Source of the DNA: Clostridiales bacterium
GTDB taxonomy: Bacteria; Bacillota; Clostridia; Oscillospirales; Acutalibacteraceae
Assembly (NCBI GenBank): GCA_024684435.1
Contig: JAIKWV010000013.1
Location: 89,830-153,829 of the forward strand
DNA length: 64,000 nt
Reading direction: 5' to 3'
The notes beneath the pieces were generated by a model. That model was not told the origin of the DNA. It searched no databases and worked only from the letters and a program-made list of their open reading frames with translations. Below are positions 38,464 through 47,744 of the stretch, in pieces. Numbering within the stretch: the stretch's first letter is position 1; the number at the start of each line of letters is the position of its first letter. Both the position numbers and the translations under genes were made by a program.

Positions 38464-40227
38464 TTATTCAACATCCTGCAAGGCGTCGTAGCCTTCCTCG
38501 CCGGTCCTCACCTTGACCACGTTCTCAACGTCGTAGACGAAGATCTTTCCGTCGCCGATATGTCCGGTGTAAAGCACATTCTTGGCGGTCTCGATGACCT
38601 GTCTTACAGGAATTTTGCTTACAACTATATCCACCTGTATCTTAGGCAACAGATTTGCCTCCACCTGAACGCCGCGGTAATACTCAGGCTGTCCCTTCTG
38701 CGTACCGCAGCCCAAAACGTGGGATACGGTCATACCTGTAATACCTATCTCCATCATGGCGTTTTTAAGAGCTTCAAAACGGGGCTCCTTGCAGATGATC
38801 TCGATCTTGGTAAACTTCGACGCGCCATCTTCAAATGCGGGCACCTTTTTGACGGGTATAGCCTCTGATACGGGCGTCTCGCCCACCACCGCCACGGCGT
38901 TTTCATATCCGTCGTAGCCGTAGATCGGGTTTTCCATTGCGGGAACAAAGTCCGCATAGGCGCTGGGCAGACCGTGTTCCGTTTTATCAAGGCCGCTTAT
39001 CTCCTCTTCCACAGAGACACGGAGACCGATGGTCTTCTTCAGCACAAAGAAGGTCGCCGTCATCATAACCGCCGTCCATGCAAGGATAGCAGCGATACCG
39101 AGTATCTGAATACCTAAAAGCTTAAAGCTGCCGGTATAGAATAAGCCGTTTAAGCCTGCCGGAGCGTCGGGGTCGGCAAGCAGACCCACCGCCACGGTGC
39201 CCCAGACGCCGTTTGCAAAATGTACGCCCACGGCGCCCACGGGGTCGTCAATATGAAGTTTGATGTCAAGAAATTCAACAATAACAACTACAAGTATTCC
39301 GGAAACCACGCCCACTATCACGGAGCCGAAGGCGCTCAGCGCATCACAGCCGGCGGTTATGCCCACAAGTCCCGCAAGGGAGGCGTTTATGCACATGGAA
39401 ACGTCAGGTTTGCCGTTCTTTACCCAGGTGAATATCATGGTCACGCAGGTGGCGACTGCCGGGGCAATGGTGGTGGTGACGAAAATTGATGCAAGGGATT
39501 CTCCGTCCCAGGCGGCGGCGCCGTTAAAGCCGTACCAGCCGAACCAAAGTATGAAGCAACCCAAAGCGCCAAGGGTGATGGAGTGACCGGGTATGGCGTT
39601 GACCTTGTCCACCTTGCCGGATTTGTCTTTGATGTATTTGCCAAGACGGGGTCCTACCATTATGGCGCCGATAAGCGCTGTTATACCGCCTACGGAATGT
39701 ATTGCGGCGGAGCCTGCAAAATCATGGAAGCCCAGCTTTACCAGCCAGCCGTTCTGATTCCATACCCACCCCGCCTCAACGGGGTAAACGAACAGGGAAA
39801 TAACTCCGGAATATATGCAGTAGGAAATAAACTTTGTCCTCTCCGCCATGGCTCCCGAAACGATTGTCGCCGCCGTTGCGCAGAACACAAGGTTGAACAC
39901 AAATGAAGGTGCGTTGCCGCCTTTCAGAAAAGCTCCGAAATCGGTGAGGATCTTTAAATTCGGCACACCGATAAAACCCAGCGCATAATCCTCCGCCATC
40001 ATAAGGCTGAAGCCCAGCAGGACGAATACCACGGTACCGATGCAGAAATCCATCAGGTTTTTCATTATGATATTTCCCGCGTTCTTTGCCCTTGTAAAGC
40101 CTGTTTCCACCATGGCGAAGCCTGCCTGCATGAAAAACACAAGGGCGGCGCCGATAAGAAACCAGACCCCAAAGACCTCTTTTTGAGCGGTGGCTTCAAC
40201 AATTTTTGTGAGCTCTTCCGTAATCAT
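38464..40227 (-). CDS. Ammonium transporter fused to a PII signalling domain
   Basis: 587 residues. The first ~410 are an Amt/Rh channel with about 11 helices (QAGFAMVETGFTRAKNAGNI, AGSAAIHSVGGITALIGA, CINASLAGLVGITAGCDA). After a ~65-residue linker, a complete GlnB/PII domain follows (FTKIEIICKEPRFEALKNAM, T-loop QPEYYRGV, C-loop TGHIGDGKIFVYDV). PII normally binds Amt in trans and blocks transport when 2-oxoglutarate is low; here the regulator is tethered. It lies 19 bases after glnN and 12 bases before purF. Confidence 0.95.
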   Translation of the reverse strand: MITEELTKIVEATAQKEVFGVWFLIGAALVFFMQAGFAMVETGFTRAKNAGNIIMKNLMDFCIGTVVFVLLGFSLMMAEDYALGFIGVPNLKILTDFGAFLKGGNAPSFVFNLVFCATAATIVSGAMAERTKFISYCIYSGVISLFVYPVEAGWVWNQNGWLVKLGFHDFAGSAAIHSVGGITALIGAIMVGPRLGKYIKDKSGKVDKVNAIPGHSITLGALGCFILWFGWYGFNGAAAWDGESLASIFVTTTIAPAVATCVTMIFTWVKNGKPDVSMCINASLAGLVGITAGCDALSAFGSVIVGVVSGILVVVIVEFLDIKLHIDDPVGAVGVHFANGVWGTVAVGLLADPDAPAGLNGLFYTGSFKLLGIQILGIAAILAWTAVMMTATFFVLKKTIGLRVSVEEEISGLDKTEHGLPSAYADFVPAMENPIYGYDGYENAVAVVGETPVSEAIPVKKVPAFEDGASKFTKIEIICKEPRFEALKNAMMEIGITGMTVSHVLGCGTQKGQPEYYRGVQVEANLLPKIQVDIVVSKIPVRQVIETAKNVLYTGHIGDGKIFVYDVENVVKVRTGEEGYDALQDVE

Positions 40228-40246
40228 TCTTAAAACACCTCTTTGT

Positions 40247-42343
40247 TTATCTTACGCTGAATAAAATATCCGCATATGTGGGGAACGGCCAGTAGGATTT
40301 TGCCGTTATCGTTTCCGCCTCGTCACAGGCAGTTCTCAATTCGCTCATCTTGGGCAGTACGCTGTCGCGGATCATAGCGGATTCCGCGATTATATCTTTC
40401 GCGTCACCGAGGGCTGCTACCGCGCCTTGCAGCTCGTCCACCTTTGCCACGATAGTATCGGTCAATGCTGAAAGCTTTTTCACAAGTCCCGTCTCATAGG
40501 CGCAGGCGACTGACGCGTCCAGAGCCTTTTTAGCCGCGGCGTTTTTCGCGATATCGGCGGTGAAGCGTTCCACTGCGGGAGCTATCTGTGTCTTTGCCAT
40601 GTCGATCATGGTATTTGCTTCTATTGTCACTGATTTGCAGTAGTTTTCCAGCATGATATCACAGCGGGACTGCAGCTCCGCAATGGTAAACACCTTCTGA
40701 GCGGTGAGCATATCCGCGTTCTTCTTATCAAGCAGGTGGGGCATACAGTCGGCTGTGGTGCGGTAGTTGAGCAGACCGCGGACTTCCGTAGCCTCTTTGA
40801 TCCAGGCGTCGTCGTAGCCGTTGCCGTTGAAGATGATGCGCTTGTGATCCTTGATTGTCTTTTTGATCATCTCGTGGAGCTTCGTCTCAAAGTCCTCCGC
40901 GCCCTCCAGCCTGTCGGCGTAGATCTTAAGGCTCTCCGCCACAGCGGCGTTAAGCATAATGTTTGCGCAGGCTATGGAGTTGGACGAGCCCAGCATACGG
41001 AACTCAAATTTATTGCCGGTAAAGGCAAAGGGAGAGGTACGGTTACGGTCTGTGGTATCTCTGTTGAACTTGGGCAGAACGTCCACGCCCAGCTTCATCT
41101 GCGTTTTCTTTGTACCCTCATAAGGTGCGTCGTTTTCAATAGCCTCAAGCACTGCGTTGAGCTCGTCACCCAGGAATATTGATATAACAGCCGGAGGCGC
41201 TTCGTTTGCGCCCAGTCTGTGATCGTTGCCCGCGGTTGCAACGGAGATACGGAGCAGATCCTGATAATCGTCCACCGCTTTTATGACGGCGCACAGGAAC
41301 AGCAGGAACTGAGCGTTCTCATAGGGGGTCTCTCCGGGAGAGAGCAGGTTCTGTCCCTCGTCCGTGGAGATCGACCAGTTATTATGTTTACCACTGCCGT
41401 TGACTCCGGCAAAGGGCTTTTCGTGGAGCAGGCAGACAAGTCCGTGCTTGGAGGCGACCTTCTGCATGATCTCCATGGTCAGCTGATTGTGGTCTGTGGC
41501 AACGTTTGTTGTTGTATAGATTGGAGCCAGCTCATGCTGAGCGGGAGCCACTTCATTGTGCTCGGTCTTTGCAAGAATGCCCAGCTTCCAGAGCTCATCG
41601 TTGAGCTCCTCCATGTATGCGGCGACCCGGGGCTTGATTGCGCCGAAATAGTGGTCATCCATCTCCTGACCCTTGGGAGCCTTTGCGCCGAACAACGTTC
41701 TGCCGCAAAAGCGCAGGTCGGGACGGGCGTCGTACATCTCTTTTGTAATAAGGAAATATTCCTGCTCCGGTCCCACGGAGGAAACAACACGCTTTACAGT
41801 GTCGTTGCCGAAGAGCTTAAGTACGCGCAGAGCCTGTTTGTTCAGGGCTTCCATGGAGCGAAGCAAGGGGGTCTTTTTATCCAGAGCGTGTCCGCCGTAG
41901 GAGCAGAACGCCGTGGGGATACATAAGGTCTTACCTTTAATAAATGCGTATGAGGTGGGATCCCATGCGGTGTAGCCTCTTGCCTCGAATGTGGCGCGAA
42001 GACCGCCTGAGGGGAAGGAGGATGCGTCCGGCTCGCCCTTGAGCAGTTCCTTGCCGGAGAATTCCATGATAACGCTGCCATCGGGGGAAGGAGAGATGAA
42101 ACTGTCATGCTTCTCCGCCGTGATTCCGGTCAACGGCTGGAACCAGTGGGTGTAGTGGGTGGCGCCCTTGGAGACCGCCCAATCCTTCATGGCCTGCGCA
42201 ACGGCGTTGGCAACGCTTGCGTCAAGGGGCGCGCCCTCGTCTATTGTTTTCTTAAGGGAGCGGTAGACCTCCGCGGACAGGACGGATTTCATCACTCTGT
42301 CGTCAAACACCATGCTGCCGAAGCTTTCTGTTACTGTTTTCAT
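40247..42343 (-). CDS. glnN: Glutamine synthetase type III
   Basis: 698 residues, the length of GSIII (GlnN) rather than the ~450 of GSI. It condenses ammonia and glutamate with ATP. Motifs: GPEQEYFLI for metal binding, [29 protein letters not shown] and [17 protein letters not shown]. It is the first gene of the glnN-amt-purF-carA-carB operon, with AAAAGGAG before the ATG. The long leader contains tandem hairpins. Confidence 0.96.
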   Translation of the reverse strand: MKTVTESFGSMVFDDRVMKSVLSAEVYRSLKKTIDEGAPLDASVANAVAQAMKDWAVSKGATHYTHWFQPLTGITAEKHDSFISPSPDGSVIMEFSGKELLKGEPDASSFPSGGLRATFEARGYTAWDPTSYAFIKGKTLCIPTAFCSYGGHALDKKTPLLRSMEALNKQALRVLKLFGNDTVKRVVSSVGPEQEYFLITKEMYDARPDLRFCGRTLFGAKAPKGQEMDDHYFGAIKPRVAAYMEELNDELWKLGILAKTEHNEVAPAQHELAPIYTTTNVATDHNQLTMEIMQKVASKHGLVCLLHEKPFAGVNGSGKHNNWSISTDEGQNLLSPGETPYENAQFLLFLCAVIKAVDDYQDLLRISVATAGNDHRLGANEAPPAVISIFLGDELNAVLEAIENDAPYEGTKKTQMKLGVDVLPKFNRDTTDRNRTSPFAFTGNKFEFRMLGSSNSIACANIMLNAAVAESLKIYADRLEGAEDFETKLHEMIKKTIKDHKRIIFNGNGYDDAWIKEATEVRGLLNYRTTADCMPHLLDKKNADMLTAQKVFTIAELQSRCDIMLENYCKSVTIEANTMIDMAKTQIAPAVERFTADIAKNAAAKKALDASVACAYETGLVKKLSALTDTIVAKVDELQGAVAALGDAKDIIAESAMIRDSVLPKMSELRTACDEAETITAKSYWPFPTYADILFSVR

Positions 42344-42372
42344 TTCGATTTCTCCTTTTCGTGTTAAAATAG

Positions 42373-42412
42373 AAAAGACGCCTTTTATGCTCTGTGCACA
42401 AAAGACGCCTTT
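42373..42412 (-). terminator. Leader terminator (attenuator) upstream of glnN
   Basis: Two copies of AAAGGCGTCTTTT on the minus strand pair with each other (two G-T wobbles) and are extended by GTGC/GCAT around an ACAGA loop: a ~17-bp hairpin followed by TTCTATTTT, 18 bases before the ribosome binding site. As it lies after the promoter and before glnN, it can stop transcription prematurely. Confidence 0.65.
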
Positions 42413-42454
42413 GCCTTTTCATGATCAATATTTTGTTTGATGGAATAAAGAAAA

Positions 42455-42482
42455 CGTCTTTGAACCCGAAAGCTCAAAGACG
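42455..42482 (-). promoter_or_regulatory. First leader hairpin of the glnN transcript
   Basis: CGTCTTTGA and TCAAAGACG form a 9-bp stem, extended inward toward a TTTCGG loop, followed by TTTTCTTTATT. Its AAAGACG arm could instead pair with the CGTCTTT copies of the downstream hairpin, giving alternative folds. Confidence 0.6.
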
Positions 42483-42502
42483 CCGTTGCCTTTATGCTCC
42501 GC

Positions 42503-42531
42503 ATTATACGCCTGTGATTTTGATTTGTCAA
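42503..42531 (-). promoter_or_regulatory. glnN operon promoter
   Basis: Consensus TTGACA (42526-42531) and TATAAT (42503-42508) on the minus strand with a 17-base spacer; about 160 bases of leader follow before glnN. Confidence 0.85.
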
Positions 42532-42574
42532 CACATTTTTTCATTTTTTTCAAAAATTTTTGCAAACAAGCCTC

Positions 42575-42603
42575 TTGACAAAGAAAAAAAGCTGTGCTAC
42601 AAT
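42575..42603 (+). promoter_or_regulatory. Promoter of the split glutamate synthase operon
   Basis: TTGACA (42575-42580), a 17-base spacer, TACAAT (42598-42603). It is back-to-back with the glnN promoter; the two -35 boxes are 43 bases apart across an AT-rich spacer. Confidence 0.85.
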
Positions 42604-42619
42604 GCGGGCAATGAGCAAT

Positions 42620-42659
42620 GGTGTTCATTTCCGTTCCGGCGGAAATGGGCGCCTTTTTT
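42620..42659 (+). terminator. Leader terminator (attenuator) before the glutamate synthase operon
   Basis: A 14-bp stem including CATTTCCG/CGGAAATG around a TTCCGG loop is followed directly by TTTTTT. It sits between the promoter and the first gene, so it implies regulated readthrough. Confidence 0.75.
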
Positions 42660-42691
42660 ATTATGTATTTTATCAGAATGGGGATGTTCCT

Positions 42692-43789
42692 ATGATGAGA
42701 GAAGGTCAGGTAAGAATACCGTCGGGCTGTGCCATCGCCGCAGTTATATCTAAAGAAGGCAAGCTCATGACGGGAGAAGCTATCGTAAATGCGATGAAGC
42801 CCATGCACGACCGCTCCAACGGTCTGGGCGGCGGCTTCGCGGCTTACGGTATCTACCCCGAACATAAAGATTTATATGCTTTTCATATGTTTTTTGATTG
42901 CCGCGATACCAGAAAGACCTGCGAAGCGTTTCTTAAAGAACAGTTCGAGGTGGTCAAGGGTGAGAGAATACCCATCAGAAAGCACCCGCGTATCACGGAC
43001 GAGCCCCTGATATGGCGCTACTTTGTAACGCCTCTGCCCTCGGTGCTTGCCGATCTTCAGCTGGACGAAAAGGAATTTGTCGCCCGTACTGTAATGAAAA
43101 TAAATACCAATATGAAAGGCGCCTACGTTTTCTCCAGCGGCAAGAATATGGGCACCTTCAAGGCTGTAGGCTTTCCTGAGGACGTGGGAGTGTTCTACCG
43201 CCTGGACGAATACGAGGGCTACAGCTGGACTGCCCACGGCAGATATCCCACAAACACCCCCGGCTGGTGGGGCGGCGCCCATCCCTTCACATTGCTGGAT
43301 TATTCCGTAGTCCACAACGGTGAAATTTCATCCTATGACGCCAACAGGCGCTACATTGAAATGTTCGGCTACAAATGCACCTTGCAGACCGATACGGAAG
43401 TCATTACATATATCCTTGACTATCTTGTCCGTGTTCAGGGTTTGACCCTCAAGGAGGCGGCAAACGTTATCGCCGCGCCCTTCTGGAGCACCATCGAGGG
43501 CAAGACGGATAAGCGCGAACAGGAGACTCTGCGCTATCTCCGTACCGTTTTCCCCAGCCTGCTTATCACAGGTCCCTTCTCCATTGTATTGGGATTTGAC
43601 GGCGGACTTATGGCGTTGAACGACAGGCTCAAGCTCCGTTCAATGGTAGTTGGCGAGAAAGACGACAAAGTATTCATCGCCAGCGAGGAGGCGGCGATCC
43701 GCATAATGGAGCCCAACACTGAAAACATTTACGCCCCTGCCGGCGGAGAACCTGTCATAGTGACTGTAAAGGAGGGTAAAACTCAATGA
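42692..43789 (+). CDS. Glutamate synthase amidotransferase subunit (GltB domain 1)
   Basis: 365-residue class II glutamine amidotransferase, the glutaminase part of a split glutamate synthase. Cys13 in PSGCAIAAV is the expected N-terminal nucleophile after propeptide removal. FAAYGIYPEH, WTAHGRYPTNTPGWWGGAHP and VVHNGEISSYDANRRY are the glutamine-binding motifs of the family. The start at 42692 lies beyond the promoter and leader terminator, with GGGG 8 bases upstream. The 3' end overlaps the next gene by ATGA. Confidence 0.9.
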   Translation: MMREGQVRIPSGCAIAAVISKEGKLMTGEAIVNAMKPMHDRSNGLGGGFAAYGIYPEHKDLYAFHMFFDCRDTRKTCEAFLKEQFEVVKGERIPIRKHPRITDEPLIWRYFVTPLPSVLADLQLDEKEFVARTVMKINTNMKGAYVFSSGKNMGTFKAVGFPEDVGVFYRLDEYEGYSWTAHGRYPTNTPGWWGGAHPFTLLDYSVVHNGEISSYDANRRYIEMFGYKCTLQTDTEVITYILDYLVRVQGLTLKEAANVIAAPFWSTIEGKTDKREQETLRYLRTVFPSLLITGPFSIVLGFDGGLMALNDRLKLRSMVVGEKDDKVFIASEEAAIRIMEPNTENIYAPAGGEPVIVTVKEGKTQ

Positions 43790-45291
43790 GCGTGGAATTT
43801 ATCTATCCTGAATTTGAGGTCATCCGCAATCCGGATCGCTGTATAGCCTGCCGGGTCTGCGAGAGACAATGCGCAAACGAGGTGCATATGTTCAGCACCG
43901 AGTACGGCAAGATGATAAGCGACGAGCGGAAATGCGTCAACTGTCAGCGCTGCGTGTCCCTCTGCCCCACAAGGGCATTGAAAATAGTCAAAAGCGACTG
44001 CGTGCTCCGTGAAAACGCTAACTGGCAAAACGACACCATAAGAGAAATATATAAGCAGGCAAACAGCGGCGGCGTGCTGCTCTCATCAATGGGAAATCCC
44101 AAGCCCCTGCCTGTGTATTGGGACAAGATCTTGCTCAACGCCTCTCAGGTCACCAATCCTCCCATCGACCCCCTGAGGGAGCCCATGGAAACCAAAGTGT
44201 TCCTTGGTAAAAAGCCAAGTAAGATCGAAAGAGACGCGCAGGGACATCCCATCTGTTCTCTTGAGCCTCAGATAGAGCTTGCCATGCCGGTGATGTTCTC
44301 CGCAATGAGCTACGGCTCCATAAGCTACAACGCCCACGCTTCCCTTGCAAGGGCGGCGGCACAGCTGGGCATACTCTACAACACCGGCGAGGGCGGTCTG
44401 CATGAAGACTTCTACGCATACGGCGCAAACACGGTGGTTCAGGTGGCGTCGGGACGTTTCGGCGTGCATGAGGATTACCTCAACGCCGGAGCGGCGATAG
44501 AGATCAAAATGGGTCAGGGCGCGAAGCCCGGCATTGGCGGACATCTGCCGGGAGCAAAAATAGTTGGCGACGTTTCCCGTACCCGAATGATACCGGAGGG
44601 CTCGGACGCCATTTCACCCGCGCCCCATCACGATATTTATTCAATAGAAGATTTAAGACAGCTTGTCTTTTCTCTTAAAGAAGCTACACAGTACAAAAAG
44701 CCCGTTATCGTCAAGGTCGCCGCGGTGCACAACATCGCCGCCATTGCCAGCGGTATTGCCCGCAGCGGCGCGGATATAATCGCCATCGACGGCTTCCGGG
44801 GCGGTACGGGAGCGGCTCCCACCCGCATTCGGGACAGCGTGGGTATTCCCATTGAGCTTGCCCTTGCGGCAGTGGATCAGCGCCTCCGCGACGAAGGCAT
44901 AAGAGGCAACGTTTCACTTGTAGCGGGAGGCTCCATCCGCTCGGCGGCGGACGTGGTCAAGGCTGTCGCTTTGGGCGCGGACGCCTGCTACATAGCAACG
45001 GCGGCTCTGCTTGCTTTGGGCTGTCACCTTTGCCGCACCTGTCAGAGCGGCAAATGCAACTGGGGCATCGCCACACAGCAGCCCGATCTGGTCAAACGCC
45101 TGAATCCCGATATAGGCAGTCAGCGGCTGGTAAATTTAATGACCGCCTGGCGGCATGAGATCATGGAGATCATGGGCGGCATGGGCATCAATTCCATTGA
45201 GGCCCTGCGAGGCAACCGCCTTATGCTCAGAGGCGTTGGGCTCAACGAAAAGGAACTGGAGATACTGGGTATCTCCCATGCGGGGGAATAA
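43786..45291 (+). CDS. Glutamate synthase FMN/Fe-S synthase subunit (GltB domain 2)
   Basis: 501 residues. Two N-terminal [4Fe-4S] motifs (CIACRVCERQC, CVNCQRCVSLCP) precede the glutamate synthase barrel: SYGSISYNAHASLARAA, EIKMGQGAKPGIGGHLPG, IAIDGFRGGTGAAPTRIRD. The 3Fe-4S ligands appear in CHLCRTCQSGKC. It reductively aminates 2-oxoglutarate using ammonia channelled from the amidotransferase. The fused ferredoxin and separate subunits match archaeal-type split GltS. Confidence 0.94.
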   Translation: MSVEFIYPEFEVIRNPDRCIACRVCERQCANEVHMFSTEYGKMISDERKCVNCQRCVSLCPTRALKIVKSDCVLRENANWQNDTIREIYKQANSGGVLLSSMGNPKPLPVYWDKILLNASQVTNPPIDPLREPMETKVFLGKKPSKIERDAQGHPICSLEPQIELAMPVMFSAMSYGSISYNAHASLARAAAQLGILYNTGEGGLHEDFYAYGANTVVQVASGRFGVHEDYLNAGAAIEIKMGQGAKPGIGGHLPGAKIVGDVSRTRMIPEGSDAISPAPHHDIYSIEDLRQLVFSLKEATQYKKPVIVKVAAVHNIAAIASGIARSGADIIAIDGFRGGTGAAPTRIRDSVGIPIELALAAVDQRLRDEGIRGNVSLVAGGSIRSAADVVKAVALGADACYIATAALLALGCHLCRTCQSGKCNWGIATQQPDLVKRLNPDIGSQRLVNLMTAWRHEIMEIMGGMGINSIEALRGNRLMLRGVGLNEKELEILGISHAGE

Positions 45292-45294
45292 ATT

Positions 45295-45735
45295 ATGAAA
45301 CGAATTTATGTAAATGAAGAATGGTGCCTCGGCTGTCACCTTTGCGAATACAACTGCGCCTTTGCCAATTCCGGCATGAAGGATATGGCGTTTGCGCTAA
45401 AGGACAAGACTATATATCCCCGCATCCACGTGGAGGGGGACGACAAGATAACCTTTGCCGTTTCCTGCCGTCACTGCACCGATCCCATCTGCGTCAAAAG
45501 CTGTATTGCCGGTGCCATATCAAAAACCGACGGCGTGGTAAAGATCGACAGGAGCAAATGCGTGGGGTGTCTTACCTGTGTGCTGGTCTGCCCATACGGA
45601 GCTCTCAGCCCGGGAGAAGACGGGATAATGCAAAAGTGCGAGCTTTGCTTAAACAATTCCTGCGGCGCTCCTGCCTGCGTTACGGGCTGTCCAAACAAAG
45701 CCATAGTTTATGAGGAAAGGGAGGATGAGCAATGA
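45295..45735 (+). CDS. 4Fe-4S dicluster ferredoxin, glutamate synthase electron carrier
   Basis: 146-residue HycB-like iron-sulfur protein with four Cys motifs: CLGCHLCEYNC, CRHCTDPICVKSC, CVGCLTCVLVCP and CELCLNNSCGAPACVTGCP. It probably carries electrons from the downstream FAD oxidoreductase or a soluble ferredoxin to the synthase. It starts 3 bases after the synthase gene and overlaps the next gene by ATGA. Confidence 0.9.
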   Translation: MKRIYVNEEWCLGCHLCEYNCAFANSGMKDMAFALKDKTIYPRIHVEGDDKITFAVSCRHCTDPICVKSCIAGAISKTDGVVKIDRSKCVGCLTCVLVCPYGALSPGEDGIMQKCELCLNNSCGAPACVTGCPNKAIVYEEREDEQ

Positions 45736-46964
45736 AACGCTATGTGATAATCGGCAACGGCACCGCGGCGGTTGGCTGTATCGAGGGAATACGATTCGCA
45801 GATACCGACGGCGAGATCACCGTTATCTCCGAGGAACCCCACGCCGTTTACGGCCGCCCTCTCATTTCCTACTATCTGGAAAACAAAACCGACCTTGAGC
45901 ATATGCACTACCGCGCCAGCGGATTTTACGAAGAAAACGGCTGTCAGGTGCTGTACGGCGTTCGCGGCAAGGAGATAGACGCGGAGCAAAAAAGCGTTCT
46001 GCTGGACGACGGGAGCAAGATCGACTATGACGCCCTGTGCGTGGCGACAGGCTCGCGGCCCTTCGTCCCGCCCATGGAAGGCTTGGACACGGTCGACAAG
46101 AAATTTACGTTTATGACTTTGGACGACGCTCTTGCTTTGGAGAACGCCATCAACAGCAAGTCCCGTGTGCTCATCGTGGGCGCCGGACTCATCGGGCTCA
46201 AATGCGCCGAGGGTATAAGGGACAGAGTGGGCAGTATAACCGTCTGCGACCTTGCGGACAGGGTGCTTTCCAGCATTCTGGACGCAGACTGCGCATCCGT
46301 TGTACAGCAGCACCTGGAGGCAAACGGACTTCGCTTCCTGCTTGGGGACAGCGTTGCGCTGTTTGAAGGTCACGTCGCCCGCATGAAGAGCGGCGCCGAG
46401 ATCAGTTTTGACGTGCTGGTGCTCGCCGTGGGCGTGCGTGCGAACACCGAGCTTGTAAAGAATGCCGGCGGCAACGTGAACCGCGGCATTATAGTAAACG
46501 AAAAGCTGGAAACAAGCGTTCCGACTATATGGGCGGCAGGCGACTGTACCGAGGGCTTCGACGCCTCCACAGGCGGAAACCGGGTGCTTGCCATTCTGCC
46601 TAACGCCTATATGCAGGGTTACACCGCGGGAGTAAATATGGCGGGGGGCAACAAAGTTTTTGACACCGCAATCCCCATGAATTCCATCGGCTTTTTCGGT
46701 CTGCACATCATGACCGCCGGAGCGTATACCGGCGAAATGACTGAGGAAAGATCAGAAGACGGACTTAAGCGCTTCTTTGTTGAGGACGGAAAGCTGAAAG
46801 GATACATACTCATCGGTCAGACCGAGCGAGCGGGAATATACACCGCACTGGTGCGGGAACAGACGCCCATATCGGAGATCAACTTTGATTTTGTGAAAAA
46901 GATCGCGTCCAATACAGTTTTCTCTAAGGAGACCCGAAGGAAGAGATTCGGAGGTGTTGTTTGA
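45732..46964 (+). CDS. FAD/NAD(P)-dependent oxidoreductase of the glutamate synthase operon
   Basis: 410 residues of the rubredoxin/nitrite-reductase type pyridine nucleotide-disulfide oxidoreductase family. FAD site: VIIGNGTAAVGCIEGI and later IWAAGDCTEG. NAD(P) site: VLIVGAGLIGLKCAEGI. ATGSRPF is the second FAD motif. Its position between the ferredoxin and GltB domain 3 suggests it feeds NAD(P)H electrons to the synthase in place of a classical GltD. Confidence 0.9.
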   Translation: MKRYVIIGNGTAAVGCIEGIRFADTDGEITVISEEPHAVYGRPLISYYLENKTDLEHMHYRASGFYEENGCQVLYGVRGKEIDAEQKSVLLDDGSKIDYDALCVATGSRPFVPPMEGLDTVDKKFTFMTLDDALALENAINSKSRVLIVGAGLIGLKCAEGIRDRVGSITVCDLADRVLSSILDADCASVVQQHLEANGLRFLLGDSVALFEGHVARMKSGAEISFDVLVLAVGVRANTELVKNAGGNVNRGIIVNEKLETSVPTIWAAGDCTEGFDASTGGNRVLAILPNAYMQGYTAGVNMAGGNKVFDTAIPMNSIGFFGLHIMTAGAYTGEMTEERSEDGLKRFFVEDGKLKGYILIGQTERAGIYTALVREQTPISEINFDFVKKIASNTVFSKETRRKRFGGVV

Positions 46965-46965
46965 T

Positions 46966-47685
46966 ATGAAAATAGAAGCGGCACAACTGGGATATAAAGA
47001 AATAAACGAAGCTCTGCGCGGCGCTGAAAAAGACGTCACCGTGGAGGGCTGTATCGGTCAGCGTTTTATCGCCGCGGGTATGGCGAAGCACTCCGTCACC
47101 ATCACCGGCATACCCGGCAACGCCCTTGGCGCGTACCTTAACGGCGCTCAGATAACCGTGGAGGGCAACGCACAGGACGCGGTGGGAGATACCATGAACG
47201 ACGGCAGGATAGTTGTTCACGGCAACATCGGCGACGCCACGGGCTACGCCATGCGGGGCGGTTCCATCTACGTCAAGGGAGACGCCGGATACCGCACCGG
47301 CATACACATGAAGGCATATAAAGAAAAGATCCCCGTTATGGTCATCGGCGGCTGCGCCGGCAGCTTTTTAGGCGAATATCAGGCGGGCGGTCTGATAGTT
47401 GTTTTCGGGCTGACAGCAGGCGCTAAGCGGATAGTGGGCAACTTCCCCTGCACGGGAATGCACGGCGGGAAAATGATCCTGCGCAGCGATTGCTCAGATG
47501 TGAATTTGCCGAAAAACGTCAGCGCACAGCCTGCAACTGAGGAAAACTTAGCGGAGATCAGAACCTATGCGGAGGAATACTGCCGTCTGTTCGGCGGAGA
47601 CGTTGAAGAAATTATGAACGCGCCATTTACCGTGGTCACCCCGGACAGCAAAAATCCCTACCGGCAGCTGTACGTTGCGAATTAA
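46966..47685 (+). CDS. Glutamate synthase GXGXG subunit (GltB domain 3)
   Basis: 240-residue right-handed beta-helix (GXGXG) domain, third part of the split glutamate synthase. Repeating units are GNAQDAVGDTM, GNIGDATGYAM and GDAGYRTGIHM. It starts 1 base after the oxidoreductase gene, at the ATG with GGAGGTG upstream. The C-terminal extension (residues ~195-240) is not part of the helix. A diverged copy of its last ~80 bases lies at 50997-51079. Confidence 0.93.
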   Translation: MKIEAAQLGYKEINEALRGAEKDVTVEGCIGQRFIAAGMAKHSVTITGIPGNALGAYLNGAQITVEGNAQDAVGDTMNDGRIVVHGNIGDATGYAMRGGSIYVKGDAGYRTGIHMKAYKEKIPVMVIGGCAGSFLGEYQAGGLIVVFGLTAGAKRIVGNFPCTGMHGGKMILRSDCSDVNLPKNVSAQPATEENLAEIRTYAEEYCRLFGGDVEEIMNAPFTVVTPDSKNPYRQLYVAN

Positions 47686-47744
47686 AAAAGAGTAAAATAA
47701 AAATAATGTGGATACAAACTGCACCCCGCATCAGGGCGTGCAAG

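Noticed and set aside
42373..42482. Known glutamine riboswitch or canonical ANTAR tandem hairpins in the glnN leader
   Set aside because: I do not find the conserved glnA-motif strings, and the hairpin loops do not have the A1/G4 hexaloop pattern.
45708..46706. 332-codon minus-strand open frame
   Set aside because: Lies wholly antisense to the FAD oxidoreductase gene, which has intact FAD and NAD motifs; the mirror frame has no recognisable domain or ribosome site.
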